DNA of 64,000 bases from Keguizhuia sedimenti (GTDB lineage Bacteria > Pseudomonadota > Gammaproteobacteria > Burkholderiales > Burkholderiaceae_D), in contig JAUYVH010000001.1 of assembly GCA_030715135.1 (NCBI GenBank), forward strand, positions 496,001 through 560,000, in the 5' to 3' direction. Positions within the stretch are counted from its first letter, which is position 1; each line of letters begins with the position of its first letter. The translations under genes were made by a program, and so were the position numbers. The notes beneath the pieces were generated by a model that was not told where the DNA came from, ran no database searches, and saw only the letters and a program-made list of their open reading frames with translations. Shown here piece after piece: positions 30,827 to 40,744 of the stretch.

Positions 30827-31360
30827 TCAACGCACTGCGACGCGCTGCTTGTCGCGCTTTACTTCGCGTTCTTCTTTGACAAGCTTGGTTTTGATGCGGT
30901 TGCGCTTCAAGGGAGACAGATATTCGACGAATACTTTTCCCTTCAAATGATCTATCTCGTGCTGCACGCATACTGCCATCAAGCCATCCGCTTCGAGTTC
31001 AAAAGGATTGCCGTCGGCATCCAGCGCACGCACCTTGACCCGGGCAGGGCGCTCCACGCCATCATAGATCCCAGGGACCGAAAGGCAGCCTTCGTCATAA
31101 ACCTGCTTTTCCTCGCTTGCCCAAATCACTTCCGGATTAATAAGTACACGCAAGTCGTCATGTGTGTCGGAAATGTCGATCACGATGATCTGCTCATGCA
31201 CGTCGATCTGGGTTGCGGCCAAGCCAATGCCGGGCGCCGCATACATGGTCTCTGCCATATCGGCTATCAACTGCTTCAGGCGAGCATCGAAAGCAAGCAC
31301 CGGTTTGGCGACCTTGTGCAGGCGTGGATCGGGATAACGAAGGATATTTAATTGGGACAT
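30827..31360 (-). CDS. def: Peptide deformylase
   Basis: A 177-residue metallo-hydrolase removing the N-formyl group from nascent proteins. The three family motifs are visible: [13 protein letters not shown] (metal-ligand Cys) and QHEIDH (metal-ligand His pair and catalytic Glu). The ATG at 31360 gives the standard [13 protein letters not shown] start. It is transcribed leftwards ahead of fmt and divergently from the LysM protein gene. Confidence 0.96.
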   Translation of the reverse strand: MSQLNILRYPDPRLHKVAKPVLAFDARLKQLIADMAETMYAAPGIGLAATQIDVHEQIIVIDISDTHDDLRVLINPEVIWASEEKQVYDEGCLSVPGIYDGVERPARVKVRALDADGNPFELEADGLMAVCVQHEIDHLKGKVFVEYLSPLKRNRIKTKLVKEEREVKRDKQRVAVR

Positions 31361-31534
31361 ACGGCTTTTGCGCAACAATCGGACCAGATAAGAAAGTAAA
31401 TTTTCTTGCTACTTCAACAGTTTGTGGGGCAGAATTTGATTCACCTTGGCAACTTTTCCGGGTTTTTCTTGTAAATAATTTATTTTTACTAACAAGATCC
31501 GCCGGAATTCACCGCCCCATTCACCGGACAAGCT

Positions 31535-32635
31535 ATGAAAAAGTTTAGCACAGCTGGATATCTTTTTATTTTCGCCCTGTCTACTGGCGCCGTATCATTC
31601 AATGCACTGGCAGCCGACACGGCGGCATCCACGGCGACAAAGACTACCCGCTGTTCTTTTAAGGCGAACGCTCCGGATAAGCACAAAGTCGTGCGCGGCG
31701 ATACCTTATGGGATATTTCGGGAAAATTCCTCGACCATCCGTGGTGCTGGCCGCAGGTATGGGGTCTGAATCGCGATCAAATTCGCGATCCGCACTGGAT
31801 CTATCCAGGACAGATCGTCTATTTCGATCGTGCGGCGGGACGACTGCGCCTGGGAACACCCGCTGGCGACAAGAGCGCACTGCCTAACGTAAAGCTTTCG
31901 CCTCAAGTGCGTACGGAAGGAATGGGACAAGACGCCATTCCAGCAATTCCATCGGCAGCTATCGAACCTTTTTTATCTCAGCCTTTAATCGTCAATGAAA
32001 ATGACTTGCAGACTGCGGCACGCATCGTCGCAGTGCAAGAAGGCAGGGTATTCCTTGGCAAGGGCGACAAAGCCTATGTGCGCGGCGACTTGAAGGGCGG
32101 CACGTCTTTCCAGGTTTTCCGTCCCGCCAAGCCATTGCGTCATCCGCAGACAAAAGAAATTTTGGGATACGAAGCAGCCTATCTCGGTACTGTGACACTT
32201 GACCGCGCGGCAAAAGCCGAAGATGAAGCACATCGCTTTATCGTATCAAGCTCCAAGGAAGAAATGGGAATTGGCGACCGCTTGATTCCAGTGGCGCCTA
32301 CGCCGATCCTCAATTACATTCCGCATGCTCCGGCAACTGCCGTGGATGCGCGCGTCGTATCGGTGTACGGCGGCGTTATGCAAGCCGGCCAGAACAATGT
32401 CATCACCATCAGTAGCGGCAAAGACGAGGGCATCGATATCGGCACTGTCCTGCATCTGTATCGTTTCGGAGGCATCATTGCCGACCGCACTGATGACAAG
32501 AAACCGGTGAAATTGCCGGATGAGCAGTACGGCACATTGTTTGTCTTCCGTGTTTTTGACAAGCTTTCTTATGCGCTGGTCATGCAGGTCACAGATGCGG
32601 TACAGGTGGGCGACGTAGCCAAATCGCCGGAATAA
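31535..32635 (+). CDS. LysM-domain exported protein
   Basis: A 366-residue protein with an N-terminal signal peptide (about residues 1-26, ending ALA) and one LysM domain (HKVVRGDTLWDISGKFLDHP to IYPGQIVYFDR, about residues 51-100), which binds peptidoglycan. The remaining 260 residues form an uncharacterised beta-rich region common to betaproteobacterial homologues encoded just before dprA. The stop lies 3 bases before the dprA GTG, so the two are co-transcribed. Role in the envelope is inferred; no enzyme motif was seen. Confidence 0.88.
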   Translation: MKKFSTAGYLFIFALSTGAVSFNALAADTAASTATKTTRCSFKANAPDKHKVVRGDTLWDISGKFLDHPWCWPQVWGLNRDQIRDPHWIYPGQIVYFDRAAGRLRLGTPAGDKSALPNVKLSPQVRTEGMGQDAIPAIPSAAIEPFLSQPLIVNENDLQTAARIVAVQEGRVFLGKGDKAYVRGDLKGGTSFQVFRPAKPLRHPQTKEILGYEAAYLGTVTLDRAAKAEDEAHRFIVSSSKEEMGIGDRLIPVAPTPILNYIPHAPATAVDARVVSVYGGVMQAGQNNVITISSGKDEGIDIGTVLHLYRFGGIIADRTDDKKPVKLPDEQYGTLFVFRVFDKLSYALVMQVTDAVQVGDVAKSPE

Positions 32636-32638
32636 ACG

Positions 32639-33775
32639 GTGTCGGCAGACGCGGAAGACCTTGCCGGCTGGATCCGGCTTGAGCAGACGCCAGGGGTAGG
32701 TCCGGATACCGCACGCAAATTATTGAGCGCGTTCGGACTGCCCGAAAATATTTTCAAAGCCGACTATTCGGCATTATGCAAGGCCGTTCCGGAGCGGATT
32801 GCGCAAGCCTTGCTTGCATCTCCTTCGGAGCAAACCGCAGCACTGATTGAAAAAACGTGCGCATGGTCAGAACAACCGGGCAATTACGTATTGACCTTGG
32901 CCGATCCCGGCTATCCACCCGATCTGCTCGACATCCCCGATCCGCCTCTAATCTTATATGTCAAAGGCCGCCTTGAACTCTTGAGCCGGCGCGCCATTGC
33001 GATTGTCGGAAGCCGCAACGCAACAGTACAAGGCGCCGCCAATGCCCGCCAATTTGCCGATGCCTTGAGCCGGGCCGGTTTCACAATCATTTCCGGTCTG
33101 GCGCTGGGAATCGACGCTGCCGCACATCAAGGCGTCTTGCAAGCCGACGGCGATTCTTCGTCTGGGTCGACCATCGCTGTCATCGGAACCGGCGCCGACA
33201 TCGTTTATCCGGCACGCAATCGCGACCTGGCGCACCAGATTGCAAAACGGGGCTGCATCGTAAGCGAATACGCTCTTGGCACGCCGGCGATTGCTGCCAA
33301 CTTCCCGCGCCGCAATCGCATCATCAGCGGCTTGGCCCGCGGCGTACTGGTAGTTGAAGCCGCAGCCCAGTCCGGTTCCCTCATTACGGCACGCATGGCA
33401 CTTGAACAGGGGCGGGATGTATTCGCCATCCCGGGCTCAATTCATTCTCCTCTCTCCAAGGGTTGCCACCTGCTGATCAAGCAAGGAGCCAAGCTGGTCG
33501 AATCCGCCGGCGATATCCTGGAAGAACTGGGGCAATCGCCATCCGCTCCGCACACAACAGTGTCGCCAGACTCCGACCCGCACATAGCATCGTCTTCAAA
33601 TCATCCGCTGCTGGACATCATGGGATTCGAACCCATCGACATCAATTTCCTGGCCCAACATGCGCAGATGAATATCGGCTCACTCAATGCGTACTTGCTG
33701 ACACTGGAATTGGCAGGAGAAATCGAAATGTTGCCCGGCGGTGCATGCCGCCGGCTCGTTGCACCACGCGCCTAA
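32639..33775 (+). CDS. dprA: DNA-processing protein DprA (Smf)
   Basis: A 378-residue DprA, which binds incoming single-stranded DNA and loads RecA during natural transformation. An N-terminal helix-hairpin-helix/SAM-like region (about 1-70) is followed by the Rossmann-like domain with IVGSRNATVQG and SGLALGIDAAAH, the FPRRNRIISGL motif, and a C-terminal winged-helix (about 310-375). The start is GTG at 32639. It is intact, in contrast to the broken comM at 2825. A 9-bp hairpin lies about 30 bases after the stop. Confidence 0.94.
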   Translation: MSADAEDLAGWIRLEQTPGVGPDTARKLLSAFGLPENIFKADYSALCKAVPERIAQALLASPSEQTAALIEKTCAWSEQPGNYVLTLADPGYPPDLLDIPDPPLILYVKGRLELLSRRAIAIVGSRNATVQGAANARQFADALSRAGFTIISGLALGIDAAAHQGVLQADGDSSSGSTIAVIGTGADIVYPARNRDLAHQIAKRGCIVSEYALGTPAIAANFPRRNRIISGLARGVLVVEAAAQSGSLITARMALEQGRDVFAIPGSIHSPLSKGCHLLIKQGAKLVESAGDILEELGQSPSAPHTTVSPDSDPHIASSSNHPLLDIMGFEPIDINFLAQHAQMNIGSLNAYLLTLELAGEIEMLPGGACRRLVAPRA

Positions 33776-34115
33776 ATAAATCATTCACGGCGCATCTTCA
33801 AACTGCCATACGGCACTAAACTTCTTGCCGTATGCGATGAACTGCCTGCATTGCGATGTTGCAAGAGGTACCATCAAGATGGATGACCGGTGTCGTTTGC
33901 ACTTCAACTTATCGGGCACATTTCTTCATCTACAATAATTGCAATTTTTCAGCATTTTTTTAGTGATTAAGCCGCCGCTTCTTTTACTCCCGCAAAAATA
34001 AGTTGCATTAATTAAATAGTTATGTCAAAACTGTCATAAATCTGCTGCGGCAGACGTCCGATTGAAATGTCATTTATTATTTGCCTGGTCACTGGCATAA
34101 GGTTAGAGTGAAAAT
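33776..34115. other. Intergenic region between dprA and smg
   Basis: 340 bases. Apart from the hairpin at 33807-33834, only an AT-rich promoter-like stretch (about 33930-34110) is seen. No gene is supported. Confidence 0.35.
33807..33834 (+). terminator. Hairpin after dprA, possible terminator
   Basis: A perfect 9-bp stem CATACGGCA/TGCCGTATG with a 10-base loop, starting 31 bases after the dprA stop. There is no T run, so an intrinsic terminator is only possible. Confidence 0.4.
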
Positions 34116-34589
34116 ATGTTTGACATTCTTGTCTATCTTTACGAGACTTATTACCGGTCTGAAGCATGCCCGGATTCGGAAGTCCTGATCAAGAAGCTTT
34201 CTGCGGTCGGTTTTGAAGAGGAAGATATTTCCCAGGCAATAGGTTGGCTCAGCGATTTGAGCGCGGCGACAAGCCAGCTAAGTCCGCAAGATCAGCAACA
34301 GCCCGCCGGAGACTCCGGTTTTCGTGTATATGCACCTCAGGAATTCGATGCATTGGGCACGGAAGCAATCGGATTTCTCCAGTTTCTTGAGTCCGCCAAG
34401 CTGCTTACGCCTGCGCATCGTGAAATCGTAATTGAACGGGCATTTGCCACGAACGATTACCCCATTGCGCTGGACAAACTAAAAGTCATCATACTGATGA
34501 TTTTGTGGAGCCAGGGAAAAGAACCGGATGGCCTGATGTTCGATGAGCTGTTTTTGGACGACAGTACAGAACCGCGTTTATTGCATTAA
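34116..34589 (+). CDS. smg: Smg family protein (DUF494)
   Basis: A 157-residue acidic protein matching Smg/DUF494 in length and blocks: [12 protein letters not shown] at the start, a helical middle, and the C-terminal region [31 protein letters not shown]. The function of Smg is not established; its gene is often found near dprA and topoisomerase genes, as here. A hairpin of eight GC-rich pairs follows the stop. Confidence 0.9.
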   Translation: MFDILVYLYETYYRSEACPDSEVLIKKLSAVGFEEEDISQAIGWLSDLSAATSQLSPQDQQQPAGDSGFRVYAPQEFDALGTEAIGFLQFLESAKLLTPAHREIVIERAFATNDYPIALDKLKVIILMILWSQGKEPDGLMFDELFLDDSTEPRLLH

Positions 34590-34599
34590 GGATTACAAT

Positions 34600-34627
34600 C
34601 CGCCTGCATCGTCGAATCGGCAGGCGG
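34600..34627 (+). terminator. Hairpin after smg
   Basis: Stem CCGCCTGC (34600-34607) with GCAGGCGG (34620-34627), a 12-base loop, and only a weak T stretch after it. Confidence 0.5.
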
Positions 34628-34768
34628 TTCAGACCTTCCAGAACTCAAGATCACTTGCGGAAGTTATAACAAGCCGCTTATCATTGCCCGCTAATATTCC
34701 GGCTGACCCTGACTGCCTGCGAAGCAAGCGCACATGACGCTTCCTGGCTTACTACGAGACAATTCCTT

Positions 34769-37462
34769 ATGACTAAAGCTCTCATCATTGCTGAAAAGCC
34801 TTCTGTCGCGAACGATATTGCGAAGACGCTGGGCGGATTCACCAAGCACGATGAGTACTTTGAGTCCGACAAGTACGTACTCTCCTCCGCTGTCGGCCAT
34901 CTTGTGGAAATCACTGCGCCGGAAGAGTACGACGTCAAGCGCGGCAAATGGACCTTTACTCATTTGCCGGTGATTCCGCCGCATTTCGCATTGAATCCTA
35001 TCGCTAAAACCGAATCACGGCTCAAAGTATTAAATAGACTCATCAAGCGCAAGGACATTGACACTCTGATCAATGCCTGCGACGCGGGGCGCGAGGGCGA
35101 ACTGATTTTTCGCTTGATTGCGCAATATGCCAAGGCCAAGCAACCGATCAAGCGCTTGTGGCTGCAGTCCATGACCCCGACAGCGATCCGTGAAGCCTTC
35201 AAGCAATTGCGCGACGATCGCGAATTGCTGCCGCTGGCTGATGCCGCACGCTGCCGCAGCGAAGCCGATTGGCTGATCGGCATCAACGGCACGCGCGCAA
35301 TGACTGCCTTCAATTCCAAGGAAGGCGGCTTTTACCTGACGACCGTGGGCCGCGTGCAGACACCGACCTTGTCAATCGTGGTCGAACGTGAAGAGAAGAT
35401 CAAGAATTTCGTGCCGCGCGACTACTGGGAAGTGCGTGCGGAATTCATTTGCGCAGCCGGCGTCTATGAAGGTCGCTGGCTCGACACCAAGTTCAAAAAG
35501 GACGAAACCGATCCGGAAAAGCGCGCAGAGCGCCTGTGGAGCAAGGCCGCTGCCGAATCCATCGTCGCCGCATGCCGCGGCAAGCAGGGCAATGTCACAG
35601 AGGAATCAAAGCCGACCACTTCCATGGCGCCGGCATTGTTCGACCTGACCAGCCTGCAGCGCGAAGCCAATGCGCGCTTCGGCTTTTCCGCGAAGAATAC
35701 CTTGGGACTCGCGCAGGCGCTGTATGAAAAGCACAAGGTGCTGACCTATCCGCGTACCGATTCGCGCCATTTGCCTGAAGATTATCTGAACACGGTGAAG
35801 CAGACGCTGGAAACGCTTTCCGAGAATAATAATTATCAGCAGTTTGCTTCGCAGATTCTGAACAAGAACTGGGTCAAGCCAAACAAGCGGATCTTCGATA
35901 ATGCGAAGATCAGCGATCACTTCGCGATCATCCCGACCACGCAGGCCCCGAAGAATTTGTCCGAGCCGGAACAGAAGCTGTATGACCTCGTCACGCGCCG
36001 CTTCATGGCGATTTTCTTCCCTGCGGCCGAATTTCAGGTAACCACCCGCTTCACCGAAGTATCGGGCCATCAGTTCAAGACTGAGGGCAAGGTGATGACA
36101 AACCCCGGCTGGATGGCAGTGTACGGCAAGGAAGTCATTGACGAAAAAGATCCGGAAAACAGCGGCACGCTCGTTCCCGTAGCCAAGGACGAGAAAGTCA
36201 AGACCGACAAGGTCACTGCAAACGGCCTGGTCACCAAGCCGCCTGCACGCTATTCGGAAGCAACGCTTCTGTCGGCGATGGAAGGCGCGGGCAAGCTGGT
36301 CGATGATGAAGAGTTGCGCGATGCAATGGCAGGCAAGGGTCTGGGCACGCCTGCAACGCGCGCGGCGATCATCGAAGGACTATTGAATGAAAAATACCTG
36401 CTGCGCGAAGGACGGGAACTGATTCCAACCGCCAAGGCTTTCCAGCTCATGACCTTGCTGCGCGGCCTCGGCGTCAACGAGTTGACCGCACCGGAACTGA
36501 CCGGCGAATGGGAATACAAGCTGTCGCAGATGGAACGCGGCAAGATCAGCCGCGAAGAATTCATGCGTGAAATTGCACAGATGACGCAAGTCATCGTCAA
36601 GCGTGCGAAAGAATATGACAACGACACCATCCCCGGTGACTACGCGACGCTGAAGACGCCTTGCCCCAACTGCGCAGGCGTGGTGAAGGAAAACTATCGC
36701 CGCTTTGCGTGCACCAAGTGCGAATTTTCCATGTCGAAAACACCGGGCAGCCGCCAATTTGAAGTGGCGGAAGTAGAAGAACTGCTTGCCAACCGCACCA
36801 TCGGGCCATTGCAAGGATTCCGCTCGAAAATGGGCCGTCCGTTTGCTGCGATCCTGAAAATCGTGCGCGATGAAGATATCAACAACTTCAAGCTGGAGTT
36901 CGATTTCGGTCAATCGCAGGAAGATGACGAAAATGCCGAGGCAGTGGATTTTTCAAACCAGACCCCGCTTGGCGCATGCCCGAAATGCGGTGGCGGCGTG
37001 TACGAAATGGGATTGGCCTATGTATGCGAACATACGGTTGCCAAACCCAAGGCATGCGACTTCCGAAGCGGTCGTATCATCCTGCAGCAGGAAATCCTGC
37101 CTGAACAAATGGCAAAGCTCTTGAACGACGGCCGCACCGACCTGCTGCCGGGTTTCATCTCGCAACGCACACGCCGCCCGTTCAAAGCTTATCTGGTACG
37201 AGGAAAAGACGGCAAGGTCAGCTTTGAATTCGAAGAGCGCAAAAGCAAAGAAGGCGGCAAGGCAGGCTCGACAGGAACGGAACAAAGTAAAGACGCTGCA
37301 CCATCAGGTAAAAAGATAGCCGCTAAAACAAGCGCCAAATCTACCGCCAAAGCACCTGCCAAAACTGCGGCAGCGAAAACTGCGGCGAAAAAACCTGCAG
37401 CTAAAAAGGTAGCTGCAAAAAAAGTAGCCGCAAAAAAAACAACCGTAAAAAAAGCCGCCTAA
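34769..37462 (+). CDS. topB: DNA topoisomerase III
   Basis: An 897-residue type IA topoisomerase. The Toprim domain (ALIIAEKPSVAN; acidic triad region CDAGREGELIF), the catalytic Tyr in TYPRTDSRHLPEDY, and the central TVGRVQTPTL motif are present. Two Cys clusters follow (CPNC..CTKC at about 631-652 and CPKC..C at about 734-760), typical of zinc-binding C-terminal domains. The last about 50 residues form a Lys/Ala-rich tail with AAKK-type repeats, like histone H1 tails, and probably add DNA affinity. Length is above the usual 650-850 because of the tail. Confidence 0.95.
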   Translation: MTKALIIAEKPSVANDIAKTLGGFTKHDEYFESDKYVLSSAVGHLVEITAPEEYDVKRGKWTFTHLPVIPPHFALNPIAKTESRLKVLNRLIKRKDIDTLINACDAGREGELIFRLIAQYAKAKQPIKRLWLQSMTPTAIREAFKQLRDDRELLPLADAARCRSEADWLIGINGTRAMTAFNSKEGGFYLTTVGRVQTPTLSIVVEREEKIKNFVPRDYWEVRAEFICAAGVYEGRWLDTKFKKDETDPEKRAERLWSKAAAESIVAACRGKQGNVTEESKPTTSMAPALFDLTSLQREANARFGFSAKNTLGLAQALYEKHKVLTYPRTDSRHLPEDYLNTVKQTLETLSENNNYQQFASQILNKNWVKPNKRIFDNAKISDHFAIIPTTQAPKNLSEPEQKLYDLVTRRFMAIFFPAAEFQVTTRFTEVSGHQFKTEGKVMTNPGWMAVYGKEVIDEKDPENSGTLVPVAKDEKVKTDKVTANGLVTKPPARYSEATLLSAMEGAGKLVDDEELRDAMAGKGLGTPATRAAIIEGLLNEKYLLREGRELIPTAKAFQLMTLLRGLGVNELTAPELTGEWEYKLSQMERGKISREEFMREIAQMTQVIVKRAKEYDNDTIPGDYATLKTPCPNCAGVVKENYRRFACTKCEFSMSKTPGSRQFEVAEVEELLANRTIGPLQGFRSKMGRPFAAILKIVRDEDINNFKLEFDFGQSQEDDENAEAVDFSNQTPLGACPKCGGGVYEMGLAYVCEHTVAKPKACDFRSGRIILQQEILPEQMAKLLNDGRTDLLPGFISQRTRRPFKAYLVRGKDGKVSFEFEERKSKEGGKAGSTGTEQSKDAAPSGKKIAAKTSAKSTAKAPAKTAAAKTAAKKPAAKKVAAKKVAAKKTTVKKAA

Positions 37463-37929
37463 GCTGCTTGAGCCCGGCTGATTTTCCATGTCGGGCTCAG
37501 TCTTTGGCAGGATTACTTATAGCCCTTCATGGCCCTTGTCGCATTCTTCGCCGGATAACAGGCTCTGCGTACCCTGAACAGCTTTCAAGGCGCGTATAGA
37601 GGAAGCTGTCTTGGTTAAGAGGTAAGCGCATAAATGCCCCGACACCCCTGAACTTATGTAACGCCATTACCCCACTGTTGTGGAAAACACTTCATAAAAC
37701 AGTGTCGTCCTCCCGTTCTCCTCATTAATCTGCCAAAACCTGTTTTGTTTGCATCAATACTAAATTGACGCCAGTAAACAGTTGATAGACATCAATCTAT
37801 CATGCTTTTTTGTAAAGACAATCTGGAACTTCTTTTTCCAGAATCTTTCTATTCAGTGCACCTGTCATGCACGTAGCGGCAGCAAAAAAATACTATGCCG
37901 TTTCCTCTATTTCTTTTAAGGAGTTTTTC
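37463..37929. other. Intergenic region before the small lipoprotein gene
   Basis: 467 bases. Contains the topB terminator hairpin (37469-37499) and an AT-rich right half (about 37720-37920) that should hold the promoter of the next gene. A possible start upstream of 37930 gives an improbable N-terminal extension. Nothing else was supported. Confidence 0.35.
37469..37499 (+). terminator. Terminator after topB
   Basis: Stem TGAGCCCG (37469-37476) with CGGGCTCA (37492-37499), followed by GTCTTT. The short T run makes this moderately strong. Confidence 0.6.
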
Positions 37930-38223
37930 ATGAAAAATTGGATCATGCCTTTAGCATGCGTTTTTGCTCTTGCTGCTTGCGGCAATATGGGCACCAGCAA
38001 GCCTTCCAGCTCCGGCTCTTCGACCGGCGCAACCAGTTCCAAGTCCAGCGACATGAGCAGCTCCGGCGGCTCCGGCACAAAAATGAGTGAGCCATCAGGT
38101 GCCGCAACCGGCACTGCTCCATCCACCGCACCAGGTGCGAAGGGCTTGCCAGGACAGCCTGGTGTTCCGGAATCGAATCTTCCTTCCAGCAGCGGCTCAG
38201 GCAGCTCCAGCTATTCTAAGTAA
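37930..38223 (+). CDS. Small Ser/Gly-rich lipoprotein
   Basis: A 97-residue predicted lipoprotein. The signal peptide ends at lipobox LAAC (residues 15-18). The mature part is low-complexity, rich in Ser, Gly, Thr and Pro, with no folded domain evident. The ATG at 37930 is supported by AAGGAG 7 bases upstream; an in-frame ATG at 37867 would add 21 residues without such a site. Function unknown. A 12-bp hairpin lies about 40 bases after the stop. Confidence 0.72.
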   Translation: MKNWIMPLACVFALAACGNMGTSKPSSSGSSTGATSSKSSDMSSSGGSGTKMSEPSGAATGTAPSTAPGAKGLPGQPGVPESNLPSSSGSGSSSYSK

Positions 38224-38262
38224 ATTCGTTTTTGCTTTTTCATATAAGCAAGATCGTTTAGT

Positions 38263-38293
38263 GCAAGGTGCAAATTACCCGTTTGCACCTTGC
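38263..38293 (+). terminator. Strong hairpin after the small lipoprotein gene
   Basis: A perfect 12-bp stem GCAAGGTGCAAA/TTTGCACCTTGC with a 7-base loop. No clear T run follows, so it could be a terminator or an mRNA-end stabiliser. Confidence 0.6.
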
Positions 38294-38522
38294 CTGACCA
38301 TCTTCCTCTACCCTCAAGATTTTCCCAGTTCCGAAGATCTATTCTGCATCTTCAAAAGCGTCCATTACTTTAGACGGGAATGAATTGCAGCAGCTTTCCC
38401 TGCACTACTTTCCTACATAACACTGTTACGCAACCTCATTTCATTCAAGATACACCGGCTGAAGATTCCTAAAAAGGTAATGCGGTTTCGCATATCGTTT
38501 TCGATGCATTTGATAGCGCCAG

Positions 38523-38560
38523 TTTTCTTCATACCTTGGACTTTTCTTCATACCTTGGAC
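38523..38560 (+). repeat. Perfect 19-base tandem duplication
   Basis: TTTTCTTCATACCTTGGAC occurs twice in a row (38523-38541 and 38542-38560). It lies about 365 bases before the LysR start. It may be a simple slippage duplication or a doubled protein-binding site. Confidence 0.75.
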
Positions 38561-38926
38561 TATTTGAAAGCATCAACAGCCGCTCGAACAAACTCACAAT
38601 GAAAAAATCTTTAAATTAAAACCGTCATCACAGATACGATCAAAATCTGGATTCATCGATGTTGTCGCATGCGCGACATATACGATCGCTTCATACAGCA
38701 AACCTAATTTGATAATTCATAATAAAACTATCAATTTGCCGCAATCTTTCGTTACATGCATTGAGTTGCTTTTTGATGTGCTATACCGTACAGCAAAGCA
38801 GAAATGTAACCGTCCCGCACGTTATTCTTGCTCAATAATCGCTGACCACGCACGAAGCAGCAAAGGGTCGGTTTTAACACGTATGCACATATTCAACGGG
38901 CCACGATCCCGCAAAGAGGAAAAACA

Positions 38927-39943
38927 ATGGAAAATGTACGAGCTCATACTTATTCCCCTTCTCACCCAATACGGGGCATGCATGAGATACATAAAACGCG
39001 TGCCCATGATATGAAGAATTTCCGAATCAGTCTTAAGCAATGGCGCATGCTGCACGCAGTCGTAGACTGCGGTGGCTTTGCAGGCGCTGCTCAGTTCCTT
39101 AACATCAGTCAATCTGCCATCAGCTACACGATCGCAAAATTGCAAGAGCAATTAGGAGTGCAGTTATTGAGAGTTGAGGGCCGCAAGGCGCGCATTACGG
39201 AGCAGGGACTCCTCCTTCTGGAACGATCGCGCCACCTGATCCGCGAAGCATTGGAACTGGAAGAATTCGCAGAACAGATAGGACGTGGCAATGATATGAA
39301 CATGCGTATCGTTGCCGATCATCATTTTCCGGATGACCTGCTGATGTCTGCCATGCGCGAATTCCTGCTTCAGGGCTGCATGGTTAACATGAGCCTGAGT
39401 GAAGTCAATGCAGATCTTGCCGGACAAGCGCTATTGAATAAAACGGCAGATCTGGTCATCTGTGATCAGGTGCCGTCCGGATTTCTTGGCGACCCGCTGC
39501 TGGATGTGGAGTACGTTGCCGTTGCGCATCGGGATCATGCATTATTCAAGATGGACCGGCCTGTCTGTGCAGACGACTTGGAGCGTACGGTTCAAGTGTC
39601 CATTTCCAGCGCGTTTGAACATAACAAGACAAGGGATACAAAGCGCTCCGCGAAGAGAGCCCTGCACTGGCAAGTCAGCAGCGTAGATAGTGCCATTGCC
39701 GCTTTGCAGGAGGGCATAGGGTATGCGTGGCTGGCCAAACATCAAGTTGAAAAGCTGCTTGAGCAAGGCAGCCTGAAGGAATTACCGCTCAGCCAGGGCC
39801 GAATTTGCCGCACCACCTTTTACCTGGTTCGCAATCATCTGCAACTGATGCATCGGTCGCATATCGACAAGCTTGCGGAAACATTACACAGCCTGGCCTT
39901 AATGCATTCCACTGGAGTGAAGGCGGTCATAACTAGCGGATGA
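38927..39943 (+). CDS. LysR-type transcriptional regulator
   Basis: A 338-residue regulator: an N-terminal winged helix (GFAGAAQFLNISQSAISYTIAKLQEQLG, about residues 50-80) and a C-terminal effector-binding domain of two alpha/beta lobes. The first about 28 residues before the helix-turn-helix are longer than usual, but the ATG at 38927 has AAGAGGA 6 bases upstream; an internal ATG at 39011 gives a more ordinary length. It is the first gene of the peptide-secretion region, 102 bases before the C39 peptidase on the same strand, so it probably regulates it (inference). Confidence 0.88.
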   Translation: MENVRAHTYSPSHPIRGMHEIHKTRAHDMKNFRISLKQWRMLHAVVDCGGFAGAAQFLNISQSAISYTIAKLQEQLGVQLLRVEGRKARITEQGLLLLERSRHLIREALELEEFAEQIGRGNDMNMRIVADHHFPDDLLMSAMREFLLQGCMVNMSLSEVNADLAGQALLNKTADLVICDQVPSGFLGDPLLDVEYVAVAHRDHALFKMDRPVCADDLERTVQVSISSAFEHNKTRDTKRSAKRALHWQVSSVDSAIAALQEGIGYAWLAKHQVEKLLEQGSLKELPLSQGRICRTTFYLVRNHLQLMHRSHIDKLAETLHSLALMHSTGVKAVITSG

Positions 39944-40045
39944 CTCAGGAAAGATAAGGCCACTTGCAGCCGTGGCAGGGCCGAAGCCGGTTCGTATGAG
40001 CAGTTGAAATCTGGGGATGTACGAAAAACAGAAAGGGGAAAATCC

Positions 40046-40744
40046 ATGTTCTCAATACCGTTTCCTTTAAAAAAGCATGACTATGTTTCATGCTCACCAA
40101 ACGAATCCGGCAACTTCTTGCGGCGAATAGGGCGGACCTTTCTGTGCTGCAGTTTACTTTCGACGTTTCTCGCTTCTCCACCGTCCGATGCAACTGAACG
40201 AACGGTTACATCATTGCTGGAAATGCGGCATAACAAGGTCGTTATTCAGGAATGGGATCTAAGCTGCGGCGCCGCCGCGTTGACAACCTTGCTTCAATAC
40301 CAGCATGGCGAACAGCTGACGGAAAAGGAAGTGGCAATGAACCTCATGAAGCGTGAGGAGTATATTGCCAATCCCCAACTGGTCCAGTTAAGAGAAGGAT
40401 TTTCTCTTCTGGACCTCAAGCGGTATGTAGACGCACGCGGATATCAGGGAAATGGATTCGGCAAGCTGCAGCTAAAGGACCTTGCCTCAAGAGCGCCGCT
40501 CATCGTTCCGATCATGACGAATGGTTATAACCATTTCGTCATATACCGCGGCATGCTTGGAAACCGCGTCCTGCTTGCGGATCCTGCTTGGGGAAACAGA
40601 ACCATGCATATCGAAGAATTCATGGATAGCTGGCTGGAATATCCATCTCTTGGCCGCATCGGCTTTTCCGTGCAACGGCGAGACGGCGTTGCGCCGCCAA
40701 ATCAGTTGGCTCCCGACCCTGATCAATTTGTAATGCTTCAGTAA
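40046..40744 (+). CDS. C39-family cysteine peptidase, secreted (FapD-like)
   Basis: A 232-residue exported protein. A basic N-terminus and a hydrophobic helix (about residues 30-44) precede a C39 domain with complete active-site residues: oxyanion Gln68 and nucleophile Cys74 (IQEWDLSCGAAALTTL), His163 (GYNHFVIYRG) and Asp179 (LADPAWG). C39 enzymes cut after double-glycine leaders; standalone periplasmic ones include FapD of the Pseudomonas amyloid system. The six downstream small proteins carry such leader motifs, so they are its likely substrates (inference). The ATG at 40046 has AGGGGA upstream; an in-frame ATG at 40004 is less likely. Confidence 0.87.
   Translation: MFSIPFPLKKHDYVSCSPNESGNFLRRIGRTFLCCSLLSTFLASPPSDATERTVTSLLEMRHNKVVIQEWDLSCGAAALTTLLQYQHGEQLTEKEVAMNLMKREEYIANPQLVQLREGFSLLDLKRYVDARGYQGNGFGKLQLKDLASRAPLIVPIMTNGYNHFVIYRGMLGNRVLLADPAWGNRTMHIEEFMDSWLEYPSLGRIGFSVQRRDGVAPPNQLAPDPDQFVMLQ

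Larger units (their letters stand above)
38224..38926. other. Long AT-rich intergenic region upstream of the LysR gene
   Basis: 703 bases without a supported gene. It holds the hairpin at 38263-38293 and a 19-base tandem duplication at 38523-38560. The right part (about 38640-38900) is AT-rich and probably carries the promoter of the LysR gene. Confidence 0.4.

Noticed and set aside
33635..33650. TGGGATTCGAACCCA, resembling a tRNA T-arm on the minus strand
   Set aside because: It lies inside dprA coding sequence and no acceptor, D or anticodon arms can be formed around it.
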